Positions 1 through 5,835 of a stretch of DNA of 6,615 nt are shown here, in pieces. Origin of the DNA: Verrucomicrobiota bacterium (GTDB lineage Bacteria > Verrucomicrobiota > Verrucomicrobiia > Opitutales > Opitutaceae); the NCBI GenBank assembly GCA_023410155.1, contig JAEYQF010000261.1, positions 1-6,615 of the forward strand. The letters run 5' to 3'. The notes below the pieces were generated by a model. That model saw only the letters and a list, made by a program, of their open reading frames with translations, was not told where the DNA came from and did not search any database. The translations under genes were made by a program, and so were the position numbers. Position 1 is the stretch's first letter, and every line of letters begins with the position of its first letter.

Positions 1-360
1 GACGAAGGACGCGGTGCCGGTGACGACGGTGATCTTGCGCGCTTTCGCGAGTTGCGCGACGCCGCCGACGAGTTTGGCGACGACGTCGTCTTTACGCTTC
101 AGGAGGGCGGGCAGGTCGACCTCGACTTTGCCGAGCTTGATGCCGTGGTCGGCCGCGTGCTGCTGTGCCCACGTGACGTGCTCGCTCGAGTGGAGCAGGG
201 CCTTGCTCGGGATACAGCCGACGTTGAGGCAAGTGCCGCCGAGGGTGGAACGTTTGTCGACGAGCGCGACCTTGAGGCCGAGTTGCGCGGCGCGAAACGC
301 GCACACGTAACCGCCGGGGCCGGCGCCGATGACGATAAGGTCGAAGGAAGAGGCAGACAT
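1..360 (-). CDS. lpdA: Dihydrolipoyl dehydrogenase (E3), N-terminal part, cut by the window edge
   Basis: E3 is the FAD flavoprotein that reoxidises the dihydrolipoyl arm of 2-oxoacid dehydrogenase complexes and passes electrons to NAD+ in the cytoplasm. The minus strand reads from an ATG at 360-358 through 120 open codons to base 1, so roughly three quarters of a normal protein of about 465 residues lies outside. Visible are the FAD dinucleotide-binding motif IGAGPGG (residues 11-17) and the redox-active disulfide motif GGTCLNVGCIPSK, with cysteines at 44 and 49. The acidic residue closing the second strand of the Rossmann fold is Asp35 (LVDK) where Glu is more usual, a conservative change. 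The gene follows sucB after 97 bp, so it is probably the dedicated E3 of the suc operon, although one E3 often also serves pyruvate dehydrogenase. No Shine-Dalgarno precedes the ATG; the arm of an inverted repeat touches it directly. The NAD-binding and dimerisation domains are not visible. Confidence 0.96.
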   Translation of the reverse strand, partial: MSASSFDLIVIGAGPGGYVCAFRAAQLGLKVALVDKRSTLGGTCLNVGCIPSKALLHSSEHVTWAQQHAADHGIKLGKVEVDLPALLKRKDDVVAKLVGGVAQLAKARKITVVTGTASFV

Positions 361-440
361 GAGTTGAAAGTTGAGAGGTGAAAGTTGAAAGCCCTGAGGT
401 CTGTCCGGTCTTTCAACCTTCAACCTACAACTTTCAACTC
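361..440. repeat. Inverted repeat with arms built of GTTGAAA-type heptamers
   Basis: The arms at 361-391 and 410-440 match at 26 of 31 positions when one is reverse-complemented, around an 18-nt centre (392-409). Each arm consists of about four degenerate 7-bp units. The left arm has GTTGAAA, GTTGAGA, GGTGAAA and GTTGAAA from 363 to 390. The right arm, read on the minus strand from 438, has GTTGAAA, GTTGTAG, GTTGAAG and GTTGAAA. It fills most of the sucB-lpd spacer, and the left arm abuts the lpd start codon. In mRNA it would form a long imperfect hairpin. No T-tract follows, so it does not look like a standard intrinsic terminator. It may be a dispersed intergenic repeat or an intra-operon regulatory or processing hairpin; the sequence alone cannot decide. 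Confidence 0.85.
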
Positions 441-443
441 GGG

Positions 444-457
444 CGCAGCGCGCTGCG
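444..457. repeat. Perfect 14-bp palindrome next to the sucB stop codon
   Basis: The sequence CGCAGCGCGCTGCG equals its own reverse complement. It lies immediately downstream of the sucB stop (460-458 on the minus strand) and three bases before the heptad inverted repeat. In the transcript it could fold into a 5-bp GC-rich stem with a CGCG loop. No T-run follows. It could be a 3' end stabiliser or weak pause site for the sucB message, or a protein-binding palindrome; a chance GC palindrome is also possible. Confidence 0.55.
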
Positions 458-1720
458 TCAGACGGCCAGCAGCAGGCGGGTGGGATCTTCGATCGCTTGC
501 TTCACCTTCACGAGGAAGGTGACGGCTTCCTTGCCGTCGATGAGCCGGTGATCGTAGCTGAGCGCGAGATACATCATCGGCCGGATGACAACCTGGCCGT
601 TGACCGCAACGGGGCGCTCGTTGATCGCGTGCAGGCCGAGAATCGCGCTCTGTGGCGGATTGATGATCGGCGTGGAGAGCATGGAGCCAAAGATGCCGCC
701 GTTGGTGATCGTGAAGACGCCACCTTCGAGATCGTTGAGCGTGATCTTGCCTTCGCGCGCGCGCTTCGCGGAGTCGGCGATGGCTTTCTCGATCTCAGCC
801 ATGCCGAGGGTGTCACAGTCGCGCACCACGGGAACCATGAGGCCCTTCTCGGTGGAGACGGCGACGCCGATGTCGTAGTAGTGATTCTGGACGATCGAAT
901 CGCCATCGATCTGGGCGTTGACGGAAGGAACTTCCTTGAGTGCGTGGACGACGGCTTTGGTGAAGAACGACATGAAGCCGAGCTTCAGCCCGTTTTTCTT
1001 CACGAAATCGTCTTGATACTTCGCGCGCAGCGCCATGACGGCAGACATGTCGACCTCGTTGAACGTGGTCAGCATGGCGGCGTTTTGCTGCGCGGCGACA
1101 AGACGCTGAGCGATCTTCTGGCGCAACGGCGTCATTTTCTTGCGCGTCTGGCGTTCGCCGGCAGCGGCGGGGACAGTCGGAGCGGAAGCGGACGGCTGGG
1201 TGACGACGGGCGGCGTGGCGGGCGTAAGCAGCGGCGGAATTGCCGTGGTGGGTTTCACTTCCGCGGCAGCAAGCATGTCGCCTTTGGTGACGCGGCCGCC
1301 CTTACCGGTGCCGGGGACGGTCTTGGGGTCGACGCCACTTTCCTCGGCGAGACGACGCACCGCAGGGGATTGCGCGACCGCGGCCGCGGCGGCCTGCGGA
1401 GTTGCGGGCGGTGCGTAAGGATTGGGAATCGCGGACGTCGCGGTGGCGTTTTGGCCAGTGGCCACGGTGGGAATCGCGGACGCATCGGTGTCGATGGCGG
1501 CGACGACCTGACCGATTTTCACTTCGGTTCCGGCCTCGACTTTCAGCGTGATTTTGCCGGCGGACTCAGCGGTGCCTTCGGACGTGATCTTGTCCGTCTC
1601 GAGCTCGAAGAGCGGCTGGTCTTTTTTGACCACGTCGCCGTTTTGCACGTGCCACTTGGCGAGCACGCCGGAGCTGATGGACTCGCCCATGGGCGGGATT
1701 TTGACGTCGAGGAGGGGCAT
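458..1720 (-). CDS. sucB: 2-oxoglutarate dehydrogenase E2, dihydrolipoyl succinyltransferase
   Basis: This is the core subunit of the 2-oxoglutarate dehydrogenase complex: it carries the lipoyl arm and transfers the succinyl group to CoA. The 420-residue product has the standard order of parts. An N-terminal lipoyl domain (about 1-78) has Lys44 in LETDKIT as the lipoylation site. An Ala/Pro/Thr-rich linker (about 80-115) is followed by a peripheral subunit-binding domain (about 117-152, with SPAVRRLAEE and GTGKGGRVTKGD) that docks E1 or E3. A second Pro/Ala-rich linker reaches about residue 190, and the acyltransferase domain ends with the DHRLIDG motif, giving catalytic His391 and Asp395. 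Length is close to the usual 400-420. Succinyl specificity rather than acetyl is inferred from the sucA gene 103 bp upstream. The ATG at 1720-1718 begins the lipoyl domain correctly; the bases before it (ATTCCTTCC) are pyrimidine-rich and contain no Shine-Dalgarno. Confidence 0.96.
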   Translation of the reverse strand: MPLLDVKIPPMGESISSGVLAKWHVQNGDVVKKDQPLFELETDKITSEGTAESAGKITLKVEAGTEVKIGQVVAAIDTDASAIPTVATGQNATATSAIPNPYAPPATPQAAAAAVAQSPAVRRLAEESGVDPKTVPGTGKGGRVTKGDMLAAAEVKPTTAIPPLLTPATPPVVTQPSASAPTVPAAAGERQTRKKMTPLRQKIAQRLVAAQQNAAMLTTFNEVDMSAVMALRAKYQDDFVKKNGLKLGFMSFFTKAVVHALKEVPSVNAQIDGDSIVQNHYYDIGVAVSTEKGLMVPVVRDCDTLGMAEIEKAIADSAKRAREGKITLNDLEGGVFTITNGGIFGSMLSTPIINPPQSAILGLHAINERPVAVNGQVVIRPMMYLALSYDHRLIDGKEAVTFLVKVKQAIEDPTRLLLAV

Positions 1721-1729
1721 GGAAGGAAT

Positions 1730-1817
1730 AAGTGGCGAGGCGTGAGTAACGGGTAGGGAGTAGGAAAACAGCGGTGGCGGATTGGATCGATTTTCGCTAA
1801 TTCACTCCTCGCTACTT
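1730..1817. repeat. Inverted repeat of AGTAGCG/AGGAGTG-type heptamers in the sucA-sucB spacer
   Basis: The outer arms 1730-1745 and 1802-1817 match at 14 of 16 positions when one is reverse-complemented. The left side continues as a degenerate 7-bp tandem: AGTGGCG, AGGCGTG, AGTAACG, GGTAGGG, AGTAGGA (1731-1765). The right arm, read on the minus strand from 1816, gives AGTAGCG and AGGAGTG and then a one-base-shifted ATTAGCG. The pairing can therefore extend with a bulge. The element fills nearly the whole spacer, starting 6 bases after the sucA stop and ending 9 bases before the sucB start. No T-tract accompanies it. Its heptamer differs from the one in the sucB-lpd spacer but the architecture is the same. 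Confidence 0.7.
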
Positions 1818-1823
1818 CGGTGA

Positions 1824-4583
1824 TCAGACGTTGAACGCGTCCTGGAGGAAAGCCGCGAGTTCGAACTTGTGCAACGCGAGCGCGCCGACGGCCGGCGAAG
1901 CGGCGGCGTCGCGGCCGGCGTAGAGCGGGGTGAAGCCGAAGATCTTCTGCAGGTGCGGGGCGATGAACGACCATGCGCCCATGTTTTGAGGCTCCTCCTG
2001 GCACCACACGACGCGGGCGCCGGAATATTTGTCGGCGATTTCCGCGATGCGGTCGCGATGCAGGGGATAGAGCTGTTCGACGCGGACGATGGCTGTATTC
2101 GAAATCTTGCTACGCGACCGATGATCGAGGAGGTCGTAATAGACTTTACCCGAGCACAGAATGAGGCGCTCGGGTTTTTCCGGCGCGGCGGAGTCATCGA
2201 GCACCTCCTGGAACGAGCCCGTGGTAAATTCTTCCAGGCGCGACGTCGCGGCCGGGTGACGCAGCAGCGACTTGGGCGACATGACGACGAGCGGCTTCTG
2301 GAAGTCGCGTTTCATCTGGCGCCGGAGCAAGTGGAAGAACTGCGCGGGCGTGGTCGCATTGACCACCTGGATATTGTCCTCGGCGCAGAGTTGCAGGAAG
2401 CGCTCGAGGCGAGCTGACGAGTGCTCCGGACCCTGGCCTTCGTAGCCGTGGGGCAGGAGCAGCACGATGCCGCTCGTGCGCTGCCATTTCGATTCGCCGC
2501 TGGCGATGAACTGGTCGATCACGACTTGCGCGCCGTTGGCGAAGTCGCCGAACTGCGCCTCCCAGATGCAGAGCATGTTGGGATAGTCGAGCGAGTAGCC
2601 GTAGTCGAAGCCGAGCACCGCGGCTTCGGAGAGCAGCGAGTTGTAAACGCAGAATTTCGCCTGCTTTTCCGCCAGGTTGACCAGCGGGACATATTTCTCG
2701 CGCGTGTCGGAATCGTAGAGCACCGCATGGCGGTGACTGAAGGTGCCACGCTCGCAATCCTGGCCGCTCAGGCGCACGGGGGTGCCCTCGATGAGCAGCG
2801 TGCCAAATGCCAGCGCTTCGCCGAAGCCCCAATCGACAGGGCCGCCTTCTTTGTGTGCCTGAAGGCGGGCCTCGAGGAAGCGTTTGATCTGCGGATTGAT
2901 TTTGAAGTTTGCCGGGCCGCGCGTGAGGCCGGCGACGACTTGGTCCAGCACGTCCGGCGAAACGCCAGTAGGCACCGGGCGGTGCTTGTAGCCGGGTTGG
3001 AAGACCGCGGTCGAACCGTGGAATTTTCCGGCTTCGATCGCGGCGGAGCGTTCCTGCGACCTCACCACTTCCTTGCTCTTGGCGCGTTCGAGATTCGCCT
3101 CCAGGGCGGCGGAATACTCCATCTTGATCGCCTCGGCTTCCTCAGGCGCGATGGTGCCGTCGCGCACGAGTTTCTCGGTGAGAATCGCGGAGACCTGCGA
3201 ATGCACGGCGATCTTGCGGTAAAGCGTGGGCTGCGTGAATGCCGGTTCGTCGCTCTCGTTGTGGCCGTGTTTGCGGTAGCAAACCATGTCGATCACGACG
3301 TCGCGTTTGAACTTCACACGAAACTCGAGCGCGAGCTGAGCGATCATGCACACGGCCTCGGCGTCGTCGCCGTTTACGTGGAAAACCGGCGCCTCGATCA
3401 TCTTTGCCACATCGGTGCAGTAGCGCGTCGAACGCGCTTCCGCCGGCTGCGTCGTGAAGCCGATCTGGTTGTTGATCACCAGGTGCACCGTGCCGCCCGT
3501 GCGGTAGCCGGGCAGTTGGGAGAAATTCAACGTCTCGGCCACGATGCCCTGTCCGGCGAAGGCCGCGTCGCCGTGGATAAGCAGCGGGAGCACGCGGCGG
3601 CGCTCCTCGTTGTCACCGCGGATGCGCTGACGCGCGCGGGCTTTGCCCTCGACCACGGGGTTGACGATTTCGAGGTGGGAGGGGTTGGCGGCGAGCCGCA
3701 CCTCGATCTTCTTGCCGGCGGTGGTGTCGAGCACGGCTTCGTAGCCCAGGTGATATTTCACGTCGCCGTCGCCGCCGACAGACTCGGGAATGTAGTTCTC
3801 CGAGAATTGTTCGAAGAGAACTTCGAACGGCTTGCGCAGGATCGAGGTGAGGACGTTCAGCCGGCCCCGGTGGGCCATGCCCATGACGATCTCCTCCACG
3901 CCGACGTCAGGGCACTTCTCGATGAGAGCATCGAGCGCGGCGATGAACGTCTCCGCGCCTTCGCCCGAGAATCGTTTTTGGCCGACGTATTTCGTGTGGA
4001 GAAACTTCTCGAAGAGCTCGGCCTTGTGCAGGCGGCGCAGGATGCGGACCCTCTGTTTCGGCGTGAAACTCGGCTGGTTGTTGGTGGCCTCCATGCGAGC
4101 CTGCAGCCACTCACGCGCGTCGTGGTCCTGCACGTGCATGTATTCCACACCGATGTGGCCGCTGTAGATTTGCTGCAGGGCCTCCACGATGTCGCGCAAC
4201 CTCATCTGCCCCCCGCCTTTGAAATTCGTCAGCGTGAACGACTCGTCGAGATCGCCCTCATCCAATCCAAAATGGGCGAGCGCCAGCCGCGGATGCGCCG
4301 GCGGGCGTTCTCCCAGCGGATCGAGGTGCGCCTGCAGATGCCCGTGGGAGCGGTAGGCGTTGATGAGCCGGCCGACCTGAGCCTGCTTATAGCTGTCGAC
4401 GATGCGCACGCCGGAGGCCTGCGCGTGCGTCGCGCTGAACGGCGCGCCGCTGTTTCCCAAGGTGAAGCCTTGGAAGAAGGCGCGCCACGTGGCGTCGACC
4501 GATTCAGGGTTCTGCCGCCAAGCCTCGTAGGCCGCCTCGAGGTAGGCGGCGTTCGCATTGGCGGAAAGATTCAACGAATTCAT
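1824..4583 (-). CDS. sucA: 2-oxoglutarate dehydrogenase E1 component
   Basis: This is the thiamine-diphosphate enzyme that decarboxylates 2-oxoglutarate and succinylates the E2 lipoyl group, a TCA cycle step. The product is 919 residues, close to E. coli SucA (933). The N-terminal helix typical of E1o (YLEAAYEAW, DATWRAFF, about 14-37) is followed by AHRGRLNVL (237-245), HGDAAFAGQG (337-346), NNQIGFTT (371-378) and the ThDP/Mg motif region VNGDDAEA (403-410). Further on are CYRKHGHNESDEP (435-447), SGQDCERGTFSHRHA (606-620), LPHGYEGQGPEHSSAR (710-725) and the C-terminal WCQEEPQNMGAW (860-871). The frame is open upstream to an ATG at 4676, adding 31 residues. I chose 4583 because MNSLNLSANANAAYLEAAY aligns with the usual E1o beginning and the extra segment looks like translated leader. 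Neither start has a good Shine-Dalgarno. It is the first gene of a sucA-sucB-lpd unit; the sucB start follows 103 bp after the stop. Confidence 0.96.
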   Translation of the reverse strand: MNSLNLSANANAAYLEAAYEAWRQNPESVDATWRAFFQGFTLGNSGAPFSATHAQASGVRIVDSYKQAQVGRLINAYRSHGHLQAHLDPLGERPPAHPRLALAHFGLDEGDLDESFTLTNFKGGGQMRLRDIVEALQQIYSGHIGVEYMHVQDHDAREWLQARMEATNNQPSFTPKQRVRILRRLHKAELFEKFLHTKYVGQKRFSGEGAETFIAALDALIEKCPDVGVEEIVMGMAHRGRLNVLTSILRKPFEVLFEQFSENYIPESVGGDGDVKYHLGYEAVLDTTAGKKIEVRLAANPSHLEIVNPVVEGKARARQRIRGDNEERRRVLPLLIHGDAAFAGQGIVAETLNFSQLPGYRTGGTVHLVINNQIGFTTQPAEARSTRYCTDVAKMIEAPVFHVNGDDAEAVCMIAQLALEFRVKFKRDVVIDMVCYRKHGHNESDEPAFTQPTLYRKIAVHSQVSAILTEKLVRDGTIAPEEAEAIKMEYSAALEANLERAKSKEVVRSQERSAAIEAGKFHGSTAVFQPGYKHRPVPTGVSPDVLDQVVAGLTRGPANFKINPQIKRFLEARLQAHKEGGPVDWGFGEALAFGTLLIEGTPVRLSGQDCERGTFSHRHAVLYDSDTREKYVPLVNLAEKQAKFCVYNSLLSEAAVLGFDYGYSLDYPNMLCIWEAQFGDFANGAQVVIDQFIASGESKWQRTSGIVLLLPHGYEGQGPEHSSARLERFLQLCAEDNIQVVNATTPAQFFHLLRRQMKRDFQKPLVVMSPKSLLRHPAATSRLEEFTTGSFQEVLDDSAAPEKPERLILCSGKVYYDLLDHRSRSKISNTAIVRVEQLYPLHRDRIAEIADKYSGARVVWCQEEPQNMGAWSFIAPHLQKIFGFTPLYAGRDAAASPAVGALALHKFELAAFLQDAFNV

Positions 4584-4773
4584 GGAGAGGAGGGGCGCTG
4601 GCGTCTCGACGTCCGGAGCTGGAGACCACGGAACCCGAGTCGCTTCGAAAAGAAAATGAGTCGGACAAACCAACATGCCTTCGGCGCGGACTCAAGTCCG
4701 CCCGCGCCGTGTCGTGGGGTTGCAATCGCTCTTAACGTCAGTAACACCCTCATAAGCTACACCGACCCTTCTG
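4584..4773. other. Divergent intergenic region between sucA and a small plus-strand gene
   Basis: These 190 bp separate the minus-strand suc operon from the plus-strand three-gene unit, so promoters for both should lie here or overlap the flanking genes. I can match only weak sigma70-like boxes. On the plus strand TTGCAA (4720-4725) precedes TAACAC (4742-4747) by 16 bp, with poor agreement in the -10 box. On the minus strand I found no convincing pair. A GC-rich palindrome (4683-4708) is the only clear structure. The part next to sucA (4584-4620) is GC-rich and, read as the sucA leader, pyrimidine-rich near the start codon. Confidence 0.6.
4683..4708. repeat. GC-rich hairpin palindrome in the divergent spacer
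   Basis: The core GCGGAC-TCAA-GTCCGC (4686-4701) is a perfect 6-bp stem with a 4-nt loop. The flanking GGC (4683-4685) and GCC (4706-4708) can extend it across a 4-base bulge (4702-4705). It lies about 100 bp upstream of the sucA start and 65 bp upstream of the plus-strand gene. It could be an operator, a leader hairpin of the sucA message, or a copy of a dispersed intergenic palindrome. Confidence 0.5.
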
Positions 4774-5022
4774 ATGGAAACCGAGGTAAAAGCCGCACTC
4801 ATCACGTTGCTCGACGGTATCAAAGCCGCTGATGCCCCTGCCGTATCCCGAGGCATGGAGCGCCTCGATGGGATTGTCGCGGATTCCAGCGGAGCGATGC
4901 ACCCGCAACTTGCTCATTTTCTGAGGAATAGGAGCTACGCTAAAGCGCTTGTCTGGCTCGAGGGCGAGTCGGTCCCGGCGGGACGGTGCGGCGGCGGAGC
5001 TCCCCGTTCGGGCCCCCGTTAA
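4774..5022 (+). CDS. Small protein of unknown function upstream of the SUI1 gene
   Basis: The product is an 82-residue soluble protein that I cannot assign to a named family. Residues 1-60 look helical. METEVKAALITLLDGIKAAD and the stretch to about 36 form an amphipathic pair of helices. A distinctive segment HPQLAHFLRNRSYAKALVWL (43-62) follows, then GESVPAGRCGGG and a basic Arg/Pro tail. There is no signal peptide or membrane segment. The ordered, non-random composition and the 3-bp gap to the SUI1 start support a real, co-transcribed gene. The ATG at 4774 is chosen because it is the first in frame and begins the helical part; no Shine-Dalgarno precedes it (ACCCTTCTG). The GRCGGG segment is near the C-terminus with a single cysteine, so a classic zinc site is not evident. 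A role linked to translation is only a guess from the neighbour. Confidence 0.75.
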   Translation: METEVKAALITLLDGIKAADAPAVSRGMERLDGIVADSSGAMHPQLAHFLRNRSYAKALVWLEGESVPAGRCGGGAPRSGPR

Positions 5023-5025
5023 GCC

Positions 5026-5430
5026 ATGGCGAAGAACGACAAAATCTCGACCGACGGCGGGCAAGGCCTCGCGCAAAATCCTTTCGATGCGCTACACGGT
5101 CTATCGCTGCCGAGCGGGGCAGGACCCGCGCCGAGCACGCAACCCCCCGCGGCCCAGCGCGCTGCAGGCAGCTCGGCGCCGAAGAATCGCGGCCGCGTCG
5201 ACATCAAGCGGGAGACAGGTGGCCGTGGTGGCAAGACGGTCACGGTCGTTTCCGGCTTCACCGGCATCGGCCTGCCGGAGAAAGAGGAACTCGCGAAAAA
5301 GATGCGCGCTGCCTGCGGCTGTGGCGGCACCGTCAAAGACGGCCAGATCGAAATCCAAGGTGACCAGCGCGAGACCGTCGCCCGCATTCTCACCGAGGCC
5401 GGATTCCGGCCCGTTTTCGCCGGAGGCTGA
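5026..5430 (+). CDS. yciH: SUI1/YciH-family translation initiation factor (eIF1-like)
   Basis: SUI1-fold proteins resemble eukaryotic eIF1, which guards start-codon selection on the small ribosomal subunit; bacterial YciH proteins are thought to have a comparable, non-essential fidelity or stress role. The product has 134 residues. The C-terminal SUI1 domain spans about 58-131. It is marked by the basic RGRVDIKRETGGRGGKTVT (55-73), VVSGFTGIGL (74-83), the ACGCGGTVKDGQIEIQGDQ segment (96-114) and a final GFRPVFAGG. Residues 1-55 are a Gly/Ala/Pro/Ser-rich, probably disordered extension, which makes the protein longer than E. coli YciH (108). It begins 3 bp after the preceding stop and lacks a nearby Shine-Dalgarno, suggesting translational coupling. 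The gene after it starts 6 bp beyond its stop. Family assignment is firm; cellular role is inferred from the family. Confidence 0.93.
   Translation: MAKNDKISTDGGQGLAQNPFDALHGLSLPSGAGPAPSTQPPAAQRAAGSSAPKNRGRVDIKRETGGRGGKTVTVVSGFTGIGLPEKEELAKKMRAACGCGGTVKDGQIEIQGDQRETVARILTEAGFRPVFAGG
5422..5426 (+). promoter_or_regulatory. Shine-Dalgarno for the membrane-protein gene, inside the end of the SUI1 gene
   Basis: GGAGG lies 10 bases before the ATG at 5437, within the last codons of the SUI1 gene. It is the only clear Shine-Dalgarno match at any gene start in this window. The spacing is slightly long. It supports 5437 as the start and suggests the two genes are translated in a coupled way. Confidence 0.55.
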
Positions 5431-5436
5431 TCCTGC

Positions 5437-5793
5437 ATGGAGCCCGCGGTTTCTTATCTGCTAGTCCTGCCGATTTGGCTCTTGATCGAGGCAGTGCTCG
5501 CGGTGCTTTGGTTCATGTCCCGGCCGGACCAACAGCTCTGGCGCCTGTATCTGCGCTCGATTCTCTTCTGGTCTTCACTCGGATTTATCGTCGCGAACAT
5601 CTGCTATGCCACGAGCGCGGGCTGGGCGCTGCATGAGTTCGACTCGCCTGCCTTCAAGACCTGGGTCACGGCATGGATGCTCCTCGGCCCTGTGCTTTGC
5701 AGCGCCGCGGGCTTTACCGGCGGCACGCTCGCCGGAATCTTCCGCGCGGGTCGTCGCGCCCGCCGTGAAGAATGGGACGAGTTGGAGAACTGA
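5437..5793 (+). CDS. Three-helix integral membrane protein of unknown function
   Basis: I do not recognise this 118-residue protein. Three hydrophobic segments are evident, at about 5-27, 41-64 and 77-102. Arginines at 29, 36 and 40 in the first loop and the basic tail RAGRRARREEW (103-113) suggest, by the positive-inside rule, that the N-terminus and second loop face outside while the first loop and C-terminus are cytoplasmic. The second loop holds HEFDSPAFK (66-74). The third helix is Gly/Ala-rich (SAAGFTGGTLAG). No enzyme motif is visible, and single cysteines at 56 and 88 suggest no metal site. It is the last of three closely packed plus-strand genes, 6 bp after the SUI1 stop, with an upstream GGAGG. 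A hairpin begins inside its own stop codon. Function is unknown; co-transcription with SUI1 may be convenience rather than shared function. Confidence 0.8.
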   Translation: MEPAVSYLLVLPIWLLIEAVLAVLWFMSRPDQQLWRLYLRSILFWSSLGFIVANICYATSAGWALHEFDSPAFKTWVTAWMLLGPVLCSAAGFTGGTLAGIFRAGRRARREEWDELEN

Positions 5794-5813
5794 GGCTTGG
5801 TGGCCCGAGCCTC
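5792..5813. terminator. Hairpin between convergent genes, probable terminator
   Basis: The stem 5792-5800 pairs with 5805-5813: nine pairs including one T-G wobble, around the 4-nt loop TGGC. It starts at the second base of the TGA stop of the membrane-protein gene and sits in the 42-bp gap before the metF stop. This placement fits a terminator serving the plus-strand unit and perhaps metF as well. Neither side has a real T-tract (TTGGAGG follows on the plus strand), so it is not a textbook intrinsic terminator. Confidence 0.5.
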
Positions 5814-5835
5814 TTGGAGGCGCCACGCTCTCCCG

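Noticed and set aside
52..381. Plus-strand frame opposite lpd
   Set aside because: It is the shadow of the lpd N-terminus, whose FAD and CxxxxC motifs are unmistakable on the minus strand.
497..1756. Plus-strand open frame of 419 codons opposite sucB
   Set aside because: It is the mirror of the sucB frame, with low-complexity Gly/Arg/Asp runs where sucB has its Ala/Pro linkers, and no recognisable motif.
4720..4747. Possible sigma70 promoter TTGCAA, 16 bp, TAACAC for the plus-strand genes
   Set aside because: The -10 box matches only three of six consensus positions and other equally weak pairs exist nearby, so it is not strong enough to annotate.
2421..4832. Plus-strand open frame of 803 codons opposite sucA
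   Set aside because: It lies antisense to a fully recognisable sucA, is rich in Arg, Val, His, Asp and Glu as expected from the complement of GC-rich codons, and shows no domain of its own. High GC makes long antisense frames common.
4750..5076. Minus-strand frame of 108 codons across the start of the small-gene cluster
   Set aside because: It overlaps the better-supported 82-residue gene and the SUI1 start on the other strand, and has no family features.
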